DNA of 64,000 bases, taken from Sepiola atlantica (lineage: Eukaryota > Mollusca > Cephalopoda > Sepiida > Sepiolidae). The notes beneath the pieces are model-generated. The model worked only from the letters and a program-made list of their open reading frames with translations. It made no database searches and was not told where the DNA came from. The position numbers and the translations under genes were made by a program. The stretch is taken from assembly GCA_963556195.1 (NCBI GenBank), contig OY744522.1, positions 34,200,443 through 34,264,442 on the forward strand, written 5' to 3'. Shown here one piece after another: positions 9,706-19,070 of this stretch (positions are counted from its first letter, which is position 1; the number at the start of each line of letters is the position of its first letter).

Positions 9706-9838
9706 TGCCGAATTTTCCTACTTGGCCAAAATTGCCGAATTTTCCTACTTGGCCAAAATTGCCGAGTTTTCCGTTGCCGAATTTTCCATTGACGAATTTT
9801 CCGTTGCCGAGTTTTCCTTTGACGAGTTTTCCTAAATT
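9706..9838. repeat. Short minisatellite inside the hAT element
   Basis: Repeats of 'ttgccgaattttcc' with or without 'tacttggccaaaa'. The minus-strand frame here (RQRKTRQ...) is translated repeat. Confidence 0.8.
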
Positions 9839-10661
9839 GTGTATTATACATACATACTTCTATCCAGTCAAGCAGACTATCTAGTCTAAGAGAAGAAAAA
9901 CAACATAACTTTCACTAATACACTTAGGAACGGTATGAATCTACATATATCTTCCCCAAAGTTATATGAATTAAATAGTAGGGTAGACTGTACTCTGAAA
10001 CCTTGATTGGGAAACTTACCTCCCCTATCTAGACTGCTAATTTTCGGAGTTGTTATTCAACAGAAAGATAGCAGTGTACTTTTTAAAAGGGCCTTAGTTA
10101 TTATCTCAGGTCAGCTAGTAAACATTTTGAATTCTCTCTCTCGCCCCCCCTCCCGACCTGCACTCAGATAGTGTCAAAATCGTTCGTACCCCTAACTCAA
10201 ATGTTTAATGTTTCCAAAGAAATAGAACGCTCAAGTCACTGACTGCAATAAAAACTTTAATGACGCCTTTGATCTGTCTCATCTCATCGACGGGGTTGGT
10301 TAACGAATAAAACAATTTAAAAAAAAATTGTTAAAAAACATTACAATTAAATCGTCTTCCGCCTGAGCCCCCTCCCTCTCTCTACCAGAGATATAATTTT
10401 TTTAAATTATTCAGAGTAAACTCTGAGACTTTCTTTACTTTTCCTTTATATTGCTGAATAAAAAACAAATGTTTTAAAAAAAATCAAATAATTTTGGAGC
10501 GAGGAGCGTGGAGCGATAAAACCACCGCTCTTTAGTCCCAAATGGGGTTGCTCCCGCTCAACTCCCGCTGAATATAAAATGAGCCCTCCTCTCCTTCGCT
10601 CCAGCAAAAAGGAGCATGCTCCTTGAGCGCGCTCCTTTTTGGAGGGCTCCGTAAAGCCCTG

Positions 10662-10669
10662 CAAATATG
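10662..10669. repeat. 8-bp target-site duplication, right copy
   Basis: CAAATATG, matching 8638-8645. Confidence 0.85.
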
Positions 10670-11183
10670 TTATACTCATATTTACCATGGCGGCTCTCGT
10701 TGGATTAATTTGCATATTTCAGGAGATAAATTTATATAAAAAAGAATTAAACTATTTGGAGGTTAACTTCCCTTTCCCCAACCTAGTTTGGGCGAAGTAA
10801 GAATGTAGAATATCCCATTTATAATTATAATTTAAGTTCTGGTAAATATAAAATTGTTTTTTCTTTAAATACTAATTGATTGTTGATGCTCTTTCAAATG
10901 AGGTTTTAATCATAGTGAGCATGGCGGCGCTCATTGGGCGAATTCACGTGTTTCAGAAGAGTTTTTTTTTAAGTTGGAGGTTTTACTCCCTTGCCTCACT
11001 CCCTCAATCTATCTTAATAATTTGGCTCAAATCACCCCGTGGAATGTACTTTTACAATTATACCGAAAATTCTGGTAAATATGAAATTATTTTTTTTGAT
11101 AAATGTCTTTGAAATACAGATTTTCTTTTTTATTATGGCCTATGCTGTGTTAAATGTGTTTTGATAATATTCAATATGGTGAC

Positions 11184-11827
11184 ACTTGTGGGGGTCGTCA
11201 TACCTTTTTTTGGTGATAACTTCCTCCACAAAAAAAAAAAAATAACAAGAAGATTTACATGCAAAATCAACGGAAGTTTATTTACTGAAATAAACTATTA
11301 ACAAATAGAATATATTTCTTTTTGTAATGAGTTCATGAGTCCTTTCTTTAGTTTCAGGGTAAGTAAAAAGAAGAATGTCTTTTCTTTTGTTGAAATGTTC
11401 ATTTGTTATAAAATATTAAAAGAGGCAATAGGTAATGTTCGCCTGTGAAATTGTATGAAACGCGCGAAAGGGTGAAATGGAAGAGTGATAGTAAGATGCG
11501 TGTAACCTCCGGATGAAAAGTCAGTTGAAAGAGAAAGTTTGATGTTTGTGTGTGCTTAAATACTATTTGGATAGGCTCCAGCGTGCTTAAGGAGAAAAGT
11601 TTAGAAAAATATGTCTTTGGAGAAATCTCATTGGACAGAAATATCACGTGGTGTGCTCCCAACTACGTCCGCTCGTTTTGAGTTGATTTAATATATAAAG
11701 CCAGATCGGAATTTGCGTGGGCGTTATTTTTTATTTGTCACGCGCCAATACAATTATATTCACTCTGCGCGCCTAAATTGTATTTATCCCAAACAACAAT
11801 TTTTATTCGAATCTTAACCGTGTCAAC
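11184..11827 (-). repeat. 3' LTR of the CsRn1-like element
   Basis: Near-identical to 21036-21663; contains a 15-bp segment around 11290-11305 absent from the other copy. Short frames inside it duplicate those in the other LTR and are not genes. Confidence 0.85.
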
Positions 11828-11858
11828 AGATTGAAAAAAAGGGAAAAAAAATTTTTTT

Positions 11859-13577
11859 TTAATATGTAATGTATTCCTTGAAATGTTTTGGCCAGTGGAC
11901 TTTTCTACCTGTTTTTGTCGTAGGTTTGACGTTCCCGTCACTTTCTGCTGGACTCCCATGTTCTAAGGGAATTTGTTCTGGTGGGGAAATTGTCTGAGGG
12001 TGTTCCTCAATGTATGCTGGTTTAATTCGGTCGATCGCGATGTTGTCTTTCCTGTTTTTCCTTTGGACAGTGAAATATTTTTCACTTCTGTCCAAAACTT
12101 GGTATGGTCCTGTGTAATTTGGACAAAATGGCTTTTTGACTGTATCGTTCCTAATAAATACATATTTGCATGTGTGAAGGTCATTTGGCATATGTGTTTG
12201 TTTGTCAGCCCTCCTGGTGGGTGTAAATTTGAGAGAAGACATTTTGTTCTTTAATTCCGTCACAAATGTATTTGTGGGTGAAATGTCTGCGTATGCATCA
12301 AAATATTGTCCAGGTAGTGTGACTGCTGATCCAAAAACTACCTCCGCTGGCGTGCTTTGTAAATCCTCTTTCATCGTGTTTCGGATCATTAATAGGATTA
12401 ATGGTAAATTATCTGACCAGTCTGCGTTGTTATGACTCGTAGCCAAAGAAGTTTTTAGCTGTCTGTGGAAGCGTTCGACGAGGCCGTTCGAGCAAGGGTG
12501 ATAAGCCGTTGTCTTTATGTGGGTTGTTCCCAACAATTGGTTGAACTCTGCGAAGAGTTTCGATTGAAATTGCGAGCCTCTGTCCGTTGTGAGTACTGAC
12601 GGTACTCCAAAAATCGCTATCCAGTCTTTTAATATTGTTACAGCTACTGTCGCCGCCGATGTGTCCTTCACGGGTATGGCTGTTGGCCATCTGCTGAACC
12701 TGTCGACTATGGTGAGAATGTGGGTGTGTCCTTTCGAGGGGGGTAATGGCCCCACCAAGTCAACATGGATATTGGTAAACCTGGTATCTGGCGTACTGAA
12801 AGTACCCAGTGGTGACTTTGTATGCCTGTGTATTTTATTCTTTTGACAGGATACACACGTCTTGGTCCAATTTCGAATATCTGTATTCATTTTCGGCCAA
12901 ACGAAACAGTCTGCTATTATTCTTACCGTGGCTCGTTTGCCTGGATGAGATAAATTGTGGAAATGTTGAAAAACATGTCGTCTGATGCTTGGCGGTATGT
13001 ATGGACGTGGTAGTTTTTTTGCTGTATCACAATAAAATGTTGTTGTACTAAAAGGTACAGGCATTTCCTTCAGTTGCAAAGACGTTTTCTGTTGTACGTC
13101 AGTGAGTGTCTCGTCCGTCTTTTGTTCTTGTGCAATTAATTCCATACTCAGCGAACTGGAATTTATCGAAGTTATTGCAGCTCGTGATAATGCGTCCGCC
13201 ACGATGTTTTCTTGTCCCTTGACGTATCTGATGTCTGTAGAATATTGAGCAATATAATCAAGATGTCTGATTTCTCTTGGGCCATATTTATCTATGTGTG
13301 TATGCAGTGCATACGTTAACGGTTTATGGTCAGTGTAAATACAAAAGTTTCTTCCTTCCAACAGATGTCTAAAATGTTTAATTGCCAAATAAATTGCTAA
13401 TAGTTCCCTTGAAAAGGTACTGTACTTTGTCTGTGTCTTGCTCAGTTTGGCTGAAAAAAACGAAATAGGGGTCATTGTATTCCCTGTCAGTTGGTGTATA
13501 ACTGCTCCTACAGCTATGTCTGATGCGTCTGTTGTAAGTGTAAGTTTCGATTCCTCACTGTCCTTAATATTATTCAA
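11859..13577 (-). CDS. CsRn1-like Pol fragment: RNase H and integrase
   Basis: A 572-residue open frame. RNase H comes first (LTTDASDIAVGAVIHQL at residues ~13-29, SRELLAIYLAIKHFRHLLEG, TDHKPLTYAL). Then comes the integrase HHCC finger (HxxxxH at HFHNLSH, C-x2-C at CVSCQK) and the integrase core with DDE residues (HVDLVGPLP, TTDRGSQFQS, ending NGLVERFHRQLKTSL). The C-terminal tail after about residue 470 is basic. Upstream, protein continuity with reverse transcriptase is lost by a frameshift near 13610-13650, so the listed start is simply the first Met after the break. In a live element this would be part of one Gag-Pol product making the integrase that inserts cDNA in the nucleus. Confidence 0.85.
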   Translation of the reverse strand: MNNIKDSEESKLTLTTDASDIAVGAVIHQLTGNTMTPISFFSAKLSKTQTKYSTFSRELLAIYLAIKHFRHLLEGRNFCIYTDHKPLTYALHTHIDKYGPREIRHLDYIAQYSTDIRYVKGQENIVADALSRAAITSINSSSLSMELIAQEQKTDETLTDVQQKTSLQLKEMPVPFSTTTFYCDTAKKLPRPYIPPSIRRHVFQHFHNLSHPGKRATVRIIADCFVWPKMNTDIRNWTKTCVSCQKNKIHRHTKSPLGTFSTPDTRFTNIHVDLVGPLPPSKGHTHILTIVDRFSRWPTAIPVKDTSAATVAVTILKDWIAIFGVPSVLTTDRGSQFQSKLFAEFNQLLGTTHIKTTAYHPCSNGLVERFHRQLKTSLATSHNNADWSDNLPLILLMIRNTMKEDLQSTPAEVVFGSAVTLPGQYFDAYADISPTNTFVTELKNKMSSLKFTPTRRADKQTHMPNDLHTCKYVFIRNDTVKKPFCPNYTGPYQVLDRSEKYFTVQRKNRKDNIAIDRIKPAYIEEHPQTISPPEQIPLEHGSPAESDGNVKPTTKTGRKVHWPKHFKEYITY

Positions 13578-13591
13578 TTTTTTGAAATTGA

Positions 13592-14079
13592 CTAAGGCAG
13601 TTTTAGCTTGATGGAAAGTTTTAATTGTTGGTTTTTCGTTTTGTTCTTCAATAATGACGTTAACGGTGCAAGGATTGTGGAACAGTTGGGTAAAAATCGT
13701 CTGTAATAATTAATTACACCTATGAAGCGACGAATTTGTCTAACAGACGTAGGTTGTGGAAAATTCGTAATGGCACTTACTTTTTCGGGTAATGGTGATA
13801 TTCCATCCTTATCAATTGAATGTCCGAGGAAATTTACTTCTTGCTGACCGAAAATACATTTGTCTAAGTTTATTTTAAAACCGTAATGGGACAGTCTTTG
13901 GAAAACTTGTTCCAAGTGTTGTTTATGTTCGCCGAGGTTTCTACTAGAAATTAGGACATCGTCCACGTATGCGAATACGAATGGAAGGTCCCTAAAAACC
14001 TCGTCTATCAACCTTTGGAAGGTTTGACAGGCGTTCCTAAGTCCGAATGGCATTCTGACAAATTCGTAAAGTCCAAATG
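13592..14079 (-). pseudogene. CsRn1-like reverse transcriptase, C-terminal part
   Basis: Minus-strand frame with PFGLYEFVRMPFGLRNACQTFQRLIDEVF, then the catalytic FAYVDDVLISS (YVDD box), then the thumb region FLGHSIDKDGISPLPEKV and IRRFIGVINYYRRFLP. The N-terminal half lies about 5 kb away at 19071 and upstream, separated by the nested element. The frame runs off near 13610-13650, where a small indel shifts it relative to the RNase H frame. Confidence 0.85.
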
Positions 14080-14084
14080 GCGTG
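14080..14084. repeat. Target-site duplication of the nested element, left
   Basis: GCGTG, identical to 19066-19070; it duplicates five bases of the host element's reverse transcriptase gene. Confidence 0.9.
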
Positions 14085-14272
14085 TGTTGTAGTATCAGCA
14101 ATAGAAATCTAGCTAGCCCTCCTCCCACTCCCTTCCCATATCCCCTCTTCCGGTTTCGGGCTTACCGTCAGCAGTTCCGGTTTGTACACCTAAGTAAATA
14201 AACGTGTTTCACTTCAGCCTCCCTGTATTTTCGTCTAATCGACATCAATCAATGTATACGGATAACACAACA
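14085..14272 (+). repeat. 5' LTR of the nested element (188 bp)
   Basis: Starts TGTTGTAGTATCAG and ends GATAACACAACA; contains 'aagtaaataaacgtg', a possible AATAAA-type polyadenylation signal. Confidence 0.9.
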
Positions 14273-14290
14273 TGGTGTCAGAAGTGGTTG
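14273..14290 (+). promoter_or_regulatory. Primer-binding site
   Basis: TGGTGTCAGAAGTGGTTG directly abuts the 5' LTR, as expected for the 3' end of a tRNA primer. The tRNA species cannot be assigned from sequence alone. Confidence 0.75.
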
Positions 14291-14739
14291 CAAATAAGTT
14301 ATAGACATCTACAGTTATCGTAGAAAAGTCGAACAACAGAGAAAAAAAAAATAGAGAAGATAAAAAAAAAAAAAAAAGAAACGGGTCAGCAGTCTACACG
14401 TGGAGACGGTAAAAGAGGAACTCAAAACAAGTAAGTCACGGTGTAAAGTGAATCTACAAAGTCACGGACATAATATCAACAAAAAAAATAAAATAAAACA
14501 AGCAAACAGAGAAACGCTGTCGAAAAACGCCAGAACAAGACCCTGTGAAGGTAGGCGATTCGCTATTCATATCCATATTGTTATTGTTATTTTTCTAAAC
14601 CAACAACAACAACAACAAAATAATTTATATACAAATACCGTACGCTAATAACTCAAGTTACACAAAAAAAAAAAAAAAAAAAATAATAATACGTATTCGT
14701 TTTCATTTCTTCTACGTGTACTAATTCCCTTTATCAACA
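14291..14739 (+). other. Untranslated leader of the nested element
   Basis: A-rich leader with several poly-A runs and a CAA repeat; no supported coding region before the gag start. Confidence 0.6.
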
Positions 14740-15552
14740 ATGGCCTGTCAATTACCTCCCCCGTCTATGGATTGGCAGAGTGCCAATTTACCAAAAGATT
14801 TCGACAGATTCGCTCGACAGGTTATGTTGCACTTTAACGGACCTCTCAAAGATGCAAGTGAAGACGTGAAAGTGAATTATCTGTTGCTATGGTCGGGAAT
14901 AGAAGGCCAAGAGTTGAGTGACACATTTGAATTTGAGGCAGGTGAAGCGTGCAATGTAGAACACTACATCAAGAAATTTCGCGCATATATAGAGCCGAGG
15001 TCAAACTTCCGCGTCGCGAGATACCAGCTCCTACAGTGCCGGCAACAACCTGATGAAGCAGCCCACGGATTCTTGAAGAGACTAAGGCAAATAATAAAAC
15101 AGTGCGAGTACAGTCTCCCCGTCGAGAAAACCCTTCTGGTCGACCTTTTTATTTTTGGACTGAACATAAAGTCCACACAAAAGGCATTACTCAAAGAAGG
15201 AAAGAATCTCAGCATCGCAGAAGCGCTACATGCTGCAGAGACAGAAGAGGCAACACTGAAGCAGGTGGAGGCAATACAAAACACACATAGAGAACTAAAG
15301 ATCCCCGAGGAAAGAACAGAAGATGCCCACGAAATAAAGACGGGGAAGGAGTACTATAATAAATGTTACTTCTGTGGAAAAGGCCATTACAGAGGTGAAT
15401 GCCCAACAAAAGGAAAAACCTGTGGGAAGTGTCGGAGGACAGGGCATTTTGCAGTTGTTTGCCGCACCAGAGACACAAAAGACTCCATTAATAAGCACGA
15501 TAGACCTCCAAGATCGGCAAAACCCCAAGATATAGAAACGCTCACAACATAA
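14740..15552 (+). CDS. gag: Gag of the nested Ty3/gypsy element
   Basis: A 270-residue structural protein. Residues ~1-170 form the capsid-like domain, and YQLLQCRQQPDEAAHGFLKRLRQI is the conserved retrotransposon Gag segment. Two CCHC zinc knuckles near the C terminus (CYFCGKGHYRGEC and CGKCRRTGHFAVVC, residues ~206-240) would bind the element's RNA. The ATG follows the leader with no earlier in-frame Met in the domain. The stop at 15550 overlaps the pol frame, which is open from 15504, so Pol is likely made by a -1 shift (gag frame 1, pol frame 0). An A-run before a C-run at 15519-15526 is a possible slip site but is not a canonical heptamer. Confidence 0.9.
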   Translation: MACQLPPPSMDWQSANLPKDFDRFARQVMLHFNGPLKDASEDVKVNYLLLWSGIEGQELSDTFEFEAGEACNVEHYIKKFRAYIEPRSNFRVARYQLLQCRQQPDEAAHGFLKRLRQIIKQCEYSLPVEKTLLVDLFIFGLNIKSTQKALLKEGKNLSIAEALHAAETEEATLKQVEAIQNTHRELKIPEERTEDAHEIKTGKEYYNKCYFCGKGHYRGECPTKGKTCGKCRRTGHFAVVCRTRDTKDSINKHDRPPRSAKPQDIETLTT

Positions 15553-18500
15553 CAGCACACAGCGACGAAGAAGACGACGACTTGCCAAAAGAGGCATATT
15601 TCCATACCATATCAGCAAAATCGCATACTCCAACAGATGCTAGAGAGGCATATGCGGAATTAAGAATAGGGAACAACAGATCCCAAATAAAAATAAATGC
15701 AAAGGTGGACACAGGCGCTATGAGCAACCTTATCCCTTGGGAATACTTCAAAAAACTCAAGCATGTACACCTTCAAGACACTCCCATCCGACTATTAGCC
15801 TTTGGGGGTGTTCAAATCAACCAAGTGGGCGTATGTCACCTAGGAGTCAGATATGGTGACAAGTTCACAAGTACCAACTTCCATATAGTAAGAAGTGATG
15901 GACCCGCGCTACTTGGCCTCCAGACATCTAGGAAACTAGGACTAGTGACCCTCAATTTTACAATAGGGACCAATATACCAAAACAAGACCACACCACTTT
16001 ACCCGCGGCAGTACAATCAAAACCAGAAGGAGATACGAAAGAAAGAGAACGGATACTCAAGGAATTTGCTGACATATTCGAAGGCATTGGCTGCTTGCCA
16101 GGGGAGTACAGCATCAAGATTGACCCGTCAGTACCCCCAGTAATACACCCACCCCGTCGGGTACCAATAGCCTTGAAAGAGAAATTCAAAGCAGAGTTAG
16201 ACTCCCTTGTAGCTCAAGATATAATAACCCCTGTAACAAAACCGGCAGCCTGGGTCAACTCTTTTGTATGCGTCACAAAAGCCAATGGATCGGTCAGACT
16301 ATGCCTGGACCCTAAGGACTTAAACAGGGCAGTGTTGCGGCCACACTTTGTTACACCAACATTTGAGGAAATCATCTCCAGACTTCATGGAGCAAAATGG
16401 TTCTCAATAGTGGATGTGAAATCAGGCTACTGGAACATGAAGCTGGACAAAAAATCAAGAGAACTTACAACATTCATCACTCCTGAGGGACGCTATATGT
16501 TTAAGCGCTTCCCAATGGGTGTCAAGAGTGCGCAAGACGAATTTCAGCGGGCCATGTTTGAGACCTTTGGGGACATTAAAAATGTCCTCTCAATATCGGA
16601 CGACACCGTTATCGTTGGATTTGAGGAGGATGGCAGCGATCATGACATAGCACTCAACAAACTCCTAGAAAGAGCTCGGTCTAAGAACTGCAAATTCAAC
16701 CCGGATAAATTAGTGGTCCGCACGCAAGAAATCTCTTTTTTTGGCCACATTATATCAAGGGATGGAATAAAACCAGACCCAAAGAAGACAGAGGCGATCG
16801 TCCAAATGAAACCACCAAAAGACGAAAAACAATTAGCAAGATTTCTTGGGCTAGCAAATTATTTAAACAAATTCTCGCCACAACTGGCAATGCTGACCAA
16901 GCCACTCCGAGATCTTCTGTCAACAAAAACTCAATTCATCTGGACTGAACAGGAACAGATGGCTTTTAACAGCATAAAAGACGAAGTAGGGAAAGCAATT
17001 GTGCTTAAATATTTTGATCCAAAAGCGCCAATAAATATACAGGTTGATGCATCATCAGCTGGACTGGGTGCAGCCCTCATCCAAAATGGAAGGCCGGTCG
17101 CTCTAGCAAGCAAAACCCTGTCGGGGCCTGAGACAAGGTACTCGAACATAGAACGCGAAATGCTAGCAGTGGTTTTTGGGCTGGAAAAGTTCCATCACTA
17201 TGTATGGGGCCAAGCAGTGACAATAATAACTGATCACAAACCGCTAGAATCAATAGCCCTAAAGAATCTTGCTAATGCACCACCAAGGTTAGCGAGAATG
17301 TTACTTAAAATCCAAGGCTATGATTTCACAGTTAAATACAATCCAGGAAAATCCATTCCCATAGCCGACTGCATGTCCAGGGTGTCACCAATCCCAGGGG
17401 AACCAATCAGGGATGTAGACATCAACATACATCTGCTTAACGCACACCTGAACGCATCCCCAACTCGCTTGCTAGAGATCAAGGCAGAAACACCCAAAGA
17501 CCCAGTATTAAAACAGCTCACCAGCACAGTTATGTCTGGATGGCCAGAAAATCGATCCTGCTGCCACTCTCACGTACAAGCTTTTTGGAATTATAAGGAC
17601 GAAATTGGCCTCCAAGATGGAGTACTCCTTAAAGGCAACAAAATCATCATACCTCGTTCACTTCAACCAGACATCCTACAACAACTACATTCATCCCACC
17701 AAGGGATAGAGAAAACCCGCTTACTGGCCCGAACAGCAGTGTTCTGGGTCGGTATCAACAAAGACATAGAGGAACTAATTAGAGACTGCTCCACATGTCA
17801 GAAGTACCAACCCAGTCTCCCATCAGAAACACTACTCCAGCACGAGACCCCTTCTTACCCATGGCAGTATGTCAGTACCGACATCTTTACCATGGAAGAT
17901 AAGGAATTTTTACTGGTGGGGGACCATTACAGCCGCAGCCCTTTCATATGGCGTCTCCACTCGACGACATCAGCTGCAGTAATCCGACAAATGAAGCTCC
18001 TGTTCGAAGAACGAGGTGTCCCGGAGGCAGTATTCAGTGACAATGGGCCCCAGTATTCCAGTGCAGAGTTTGAAGATTTTGCCAAATCGTACAACTTTAG
18101 GCACACTACCTCGTCACTACTCCACCCCCAGTCAAACGGGTTCGCAGAAAGGATGGTGGGCGTCTGTAAAAAGTTGTTGTTGAAAGCACGAGAAACGAAC
18201 ACAGACACCCACCTAGCAATGATGGCGTACAGGGCCACACCGCTATCAGCTCAAATCAAATCCCCAGCAGAACTACTGAATGGAAGACCCATGAGGACCC
18301 CACTAGTGTCGAAACAACAACTAGGGGATGAACAAACAAAGCTAGAGTTGGAGAAGAGCAAAGAAGAAACAAAAAAGTGGTATGACCGAAAGAATAGCCA
18401 TCAACACACACAGCTACATACCGGCCAACAGGTTCATGTTCAGGACAAAAGAACCAGACTCTGGGAACCTGGAAAGATTGTGCAGATCGCAGCAGAGCCA

Positions 18501-18791
18501 AGGTCATATGTAGTAAAATTCGCCAACGGTGGAATCCATCGCAGAAACCGGCAGTTATTAAGGCCAACAAAGGGAAAGGCGGACAACACGAAATGCCAGC
18601 ACCAACGGAAAACTTGTTGTGGCACACACCGAGTCCCTTACCCTCACAGCACTATCCCAGCACAGGGACCACGGCCAGCCAGTGGTCAACCATCAACCAT
18701 CTCAAGCACACATCCACCAGTTCCATCAACACCTGCCAAACTACGTAGGTCGAACAGGACGAGCAAACCCACCCAGCGGCTCGACCTGTAA
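15504..18791 (+). CDS. pol: Pol of the nested element: protease, RT, RNase H, integrase
   Basis: The frame is open from 15504; the first Met is at 15582, giving 1,069 residues. In order from that Met: aspartic protease (VDTGAMSNLIPW, ~43-54); reverse transcriptase with RLCLDPKDLN, FPMGVKSAQDEFQRAMF and the catalytic box LSISDDTVIVG (ISDD in place of YxDD, common in this lineage); RNase H (QVDASSAGLGAALIQ, EREMLAVVFGLEKFHHYV, TDHKPLE); integrase HHCC finger (HSSHQG, CSTCQKY) and DDE core (STDIF, FSDNGPQYSS, QSNGFAERMVGV). The tail is basic and proline-rich. No stop or frameshift is seen. It would process Gag-Pol, copy the RNA in particles and integrate the cDNA. Expression as a Gag-Pol fusion by frameshifting is inferred. 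Confidence 0.93.
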   Translation, partial: TSKIGKTPRYRNAHNITAHSDEEDDDLPKEAYFHTISAKSHTPTDAREAYAELRIGNNRSQIKINAKVDTGAMSNLIPWEYFKKLKHVHLQDTPIRLLAFGGVQINQVGVCHLGVRYGDKFTSTNFHIVRSDGPALLGLQTSRKLGLVTLNFTIGTNIPKQDHTTLPAAVQSKPEGDTKERERILKEFADIFEGIGCLPGEYSIKIDPSVPPVIHPPRRVPIALKEKFKAELDSLVAQDIITPVTKPAAWVNSFVCVTKANGSVRLCLDPKDLNRAVLRPHFVTPTFEEIISRLHGAKWFSIVDVKSGYWNMKLDKKSRELTTFITPEGRYMFKRFPMGVKSAQDEFQRAMFETFGDIKNVLSISDDTVIVGFEEDGSDHDIALNKLLERARSKNCKFNPDKLVVRTQEISFFGHIISRDGIKPDPKKTEAIVQMKPPKDEKQLARFLGLANYLNKFSPQLAMLTKPLRDLLSTKTQFIWTEQEQMAFNSIKDEVGKAIVLKYFDPKAPINIQVDASSAGLGAALIQNGRPVALASKTLSGPETRYSNIEREMLAVVFGLEKFHHYVWGQAVTIITDHKPLESIALKNLANAPPRLARMLLKIQGYDFTVKYNPGKSIPIADCMSRVSPIPGEPIRDVDINIHLLNAHLNASPTRLLEIKAETPKDPVLKQLTSTVMSGWPENRSCCHSHVQAFWNYKDEIGLQDGVLLKGNKIIIPRSLQPDILQQLHSSHQGIEKTRLLARTAVFWVGINKDIEELIRDCSTCQKYQPSLPSETLLQHETPSYPWQYVSTDIFTMEDKEFLLVGDHYSRSPFIWRLHSTTSAAVIRQMKLLFEERGVPEAVFSDNGPQYSSAEFEDFAKSYNFRHTTSSLLHPQSNGFAERMVGVCKKLLLKARETNTDTHLAMMAYRATPLSAQIKSPAELLNGRPMRTPLVSKQQLGDEQTKLELEKSKEETKKWYDRKNSHQHTQLHTGQQVHVQDKRTRLWEPGKIVQIAAEPRSYVVKFANGGIHRRNRQLLRPTKGKADNTKCQHQRKTCCGTHRVPYPHSTIPAQGPRPASGQPSTISSTHPPVPSTPAKLRRSNRTSKPTQRLDL

Positions 18792-18868
18792 CAGAACAAA
18801 ATGAACTATCTCCCCCACCCCGCAACCTCTCCAGCCCATCACAGCCCAACGTACTTCTCCTTTAATAC

Positions 18869-18877
18869 AGAAGGGGA
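18869..18877 (+). promoter_or_regulatory. Polypurine tract
   Basis: AGAAGGGGA immediately before the 3' LTR, the expected plus-strand primer. Confidence 0.85.
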
Positions 18878-19065
18878 TGTTGTAGTATCAGCAATAGAAA
18901 TCTAGCTAGCCCTCCTCCCACTCCCTTCCCATATCCCCTCTTCCGGTTTCGGGCTCACCGTCAGCAGTTCCGGTTTGTACACCTAAGTAAATAAACGTGT
19001 TTCACTTCAGCCTCCCTGTATTTTCGTCTAATCGACATCAATCAATGTATACGGATAACACAACA
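18878..19065 (+). repeat. 3' LTR of the nested element (188 bp)
   Basis: Same length as the 5' LTR; the only difference I find is T/C in 'gggcttaccg' versus 'gggctcaccg'. Confidence 0.9.
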
Positions 19066-19070
19066 GCGTG
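19066..19070. repeat. Target-site duplication of the nested element, right
   Basis: GCGTG, matching 14080-14084. Confidence 0.9.

Larger units (their letters stand above)
8646..10661. mobile_element. Non-autonomous hAT-type DNA transposon, ~2.0 kb
   Basis: Inverted termini read CAGCGCTTTACG on the left and CAGGGCTTTACGGAGC on the right (as complement), matching the CAG-starting termini and 8-bp duplications known for hAT elements. Subterminal regions (8660-8795 and 10490-10650) are crowded with GGAGC/GCTCC motifs in both orientations, the kind of array transposase DNA-binding domains recognise. The interior carries a ~180-bp duplication and a small minisatellite but no transposase frame, so it must have been mobilised in trans. 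The perfect flanking duplication indicates an undisturbed single insertion. Confidence 0.85.
8460..11183. repeat. Diverged ~0.2-0.3-kb tandem repeat, interrupted by transposons
   Basis: Units share 'acaattatacc', 'ctggtaaatat', 'ttgaaatac(t/a)gatttt' and 'atggcggcgctc' blocks. One unit lies at 8460-8645 and resumes at 10670 after the hAT insertion; further units lie at 10741-10925 and 10926-11183. After the CsRn1-like insertion the repeat appears to continue at 21664 ('attcacgtgtttc' at 10942 and 21687). This array served as the landing site for both elements. Confidence 0.6.
14085..19065 (+). mobile_element. Young Mag/K02A2.6-like Ty3/gypsy retrotransposon, apparently intact
   Basis: A complete LTR element of 4,981 bp inserted into the reverse transcriptase gene of the CsRn1-like element in the opposite orientation. 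Two 188-bp LTRs (TGTTGT...ACAACA) differ at a single visible position, and a 5-bp duplication (GCGTG) flanks it. Primer site, gag, pol and polypurine tract are all present and both reading frames are open. The near-identical LTRs imply a recent insertion. Lineage is inferred from the two Gag zinc knuckles and the ISDD-type reverse transcriptase box typical of K02A2.6-like Pol proteins. Confidence 0.9.

Noticed and set aside
11821..11860. Polypurine tract of the CsRn1-like element
   Set aside because: On the element's coding strand the sequence next to the 3' LTR is pyrimidine-rich, so no convincing tract could be assigned.
15295..15633. Minus-strand frames overlapping gag and pol of the nested element
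   Set aside because: Shadow frames of well-supported + strand coding sequence.
16590..16625. Defective reverse transcriptase (ISDD instead of YxDD)
   Set aside because: ISDD is common in K02A2.6-like Pol proteins and the two catalytic aspartates are present.
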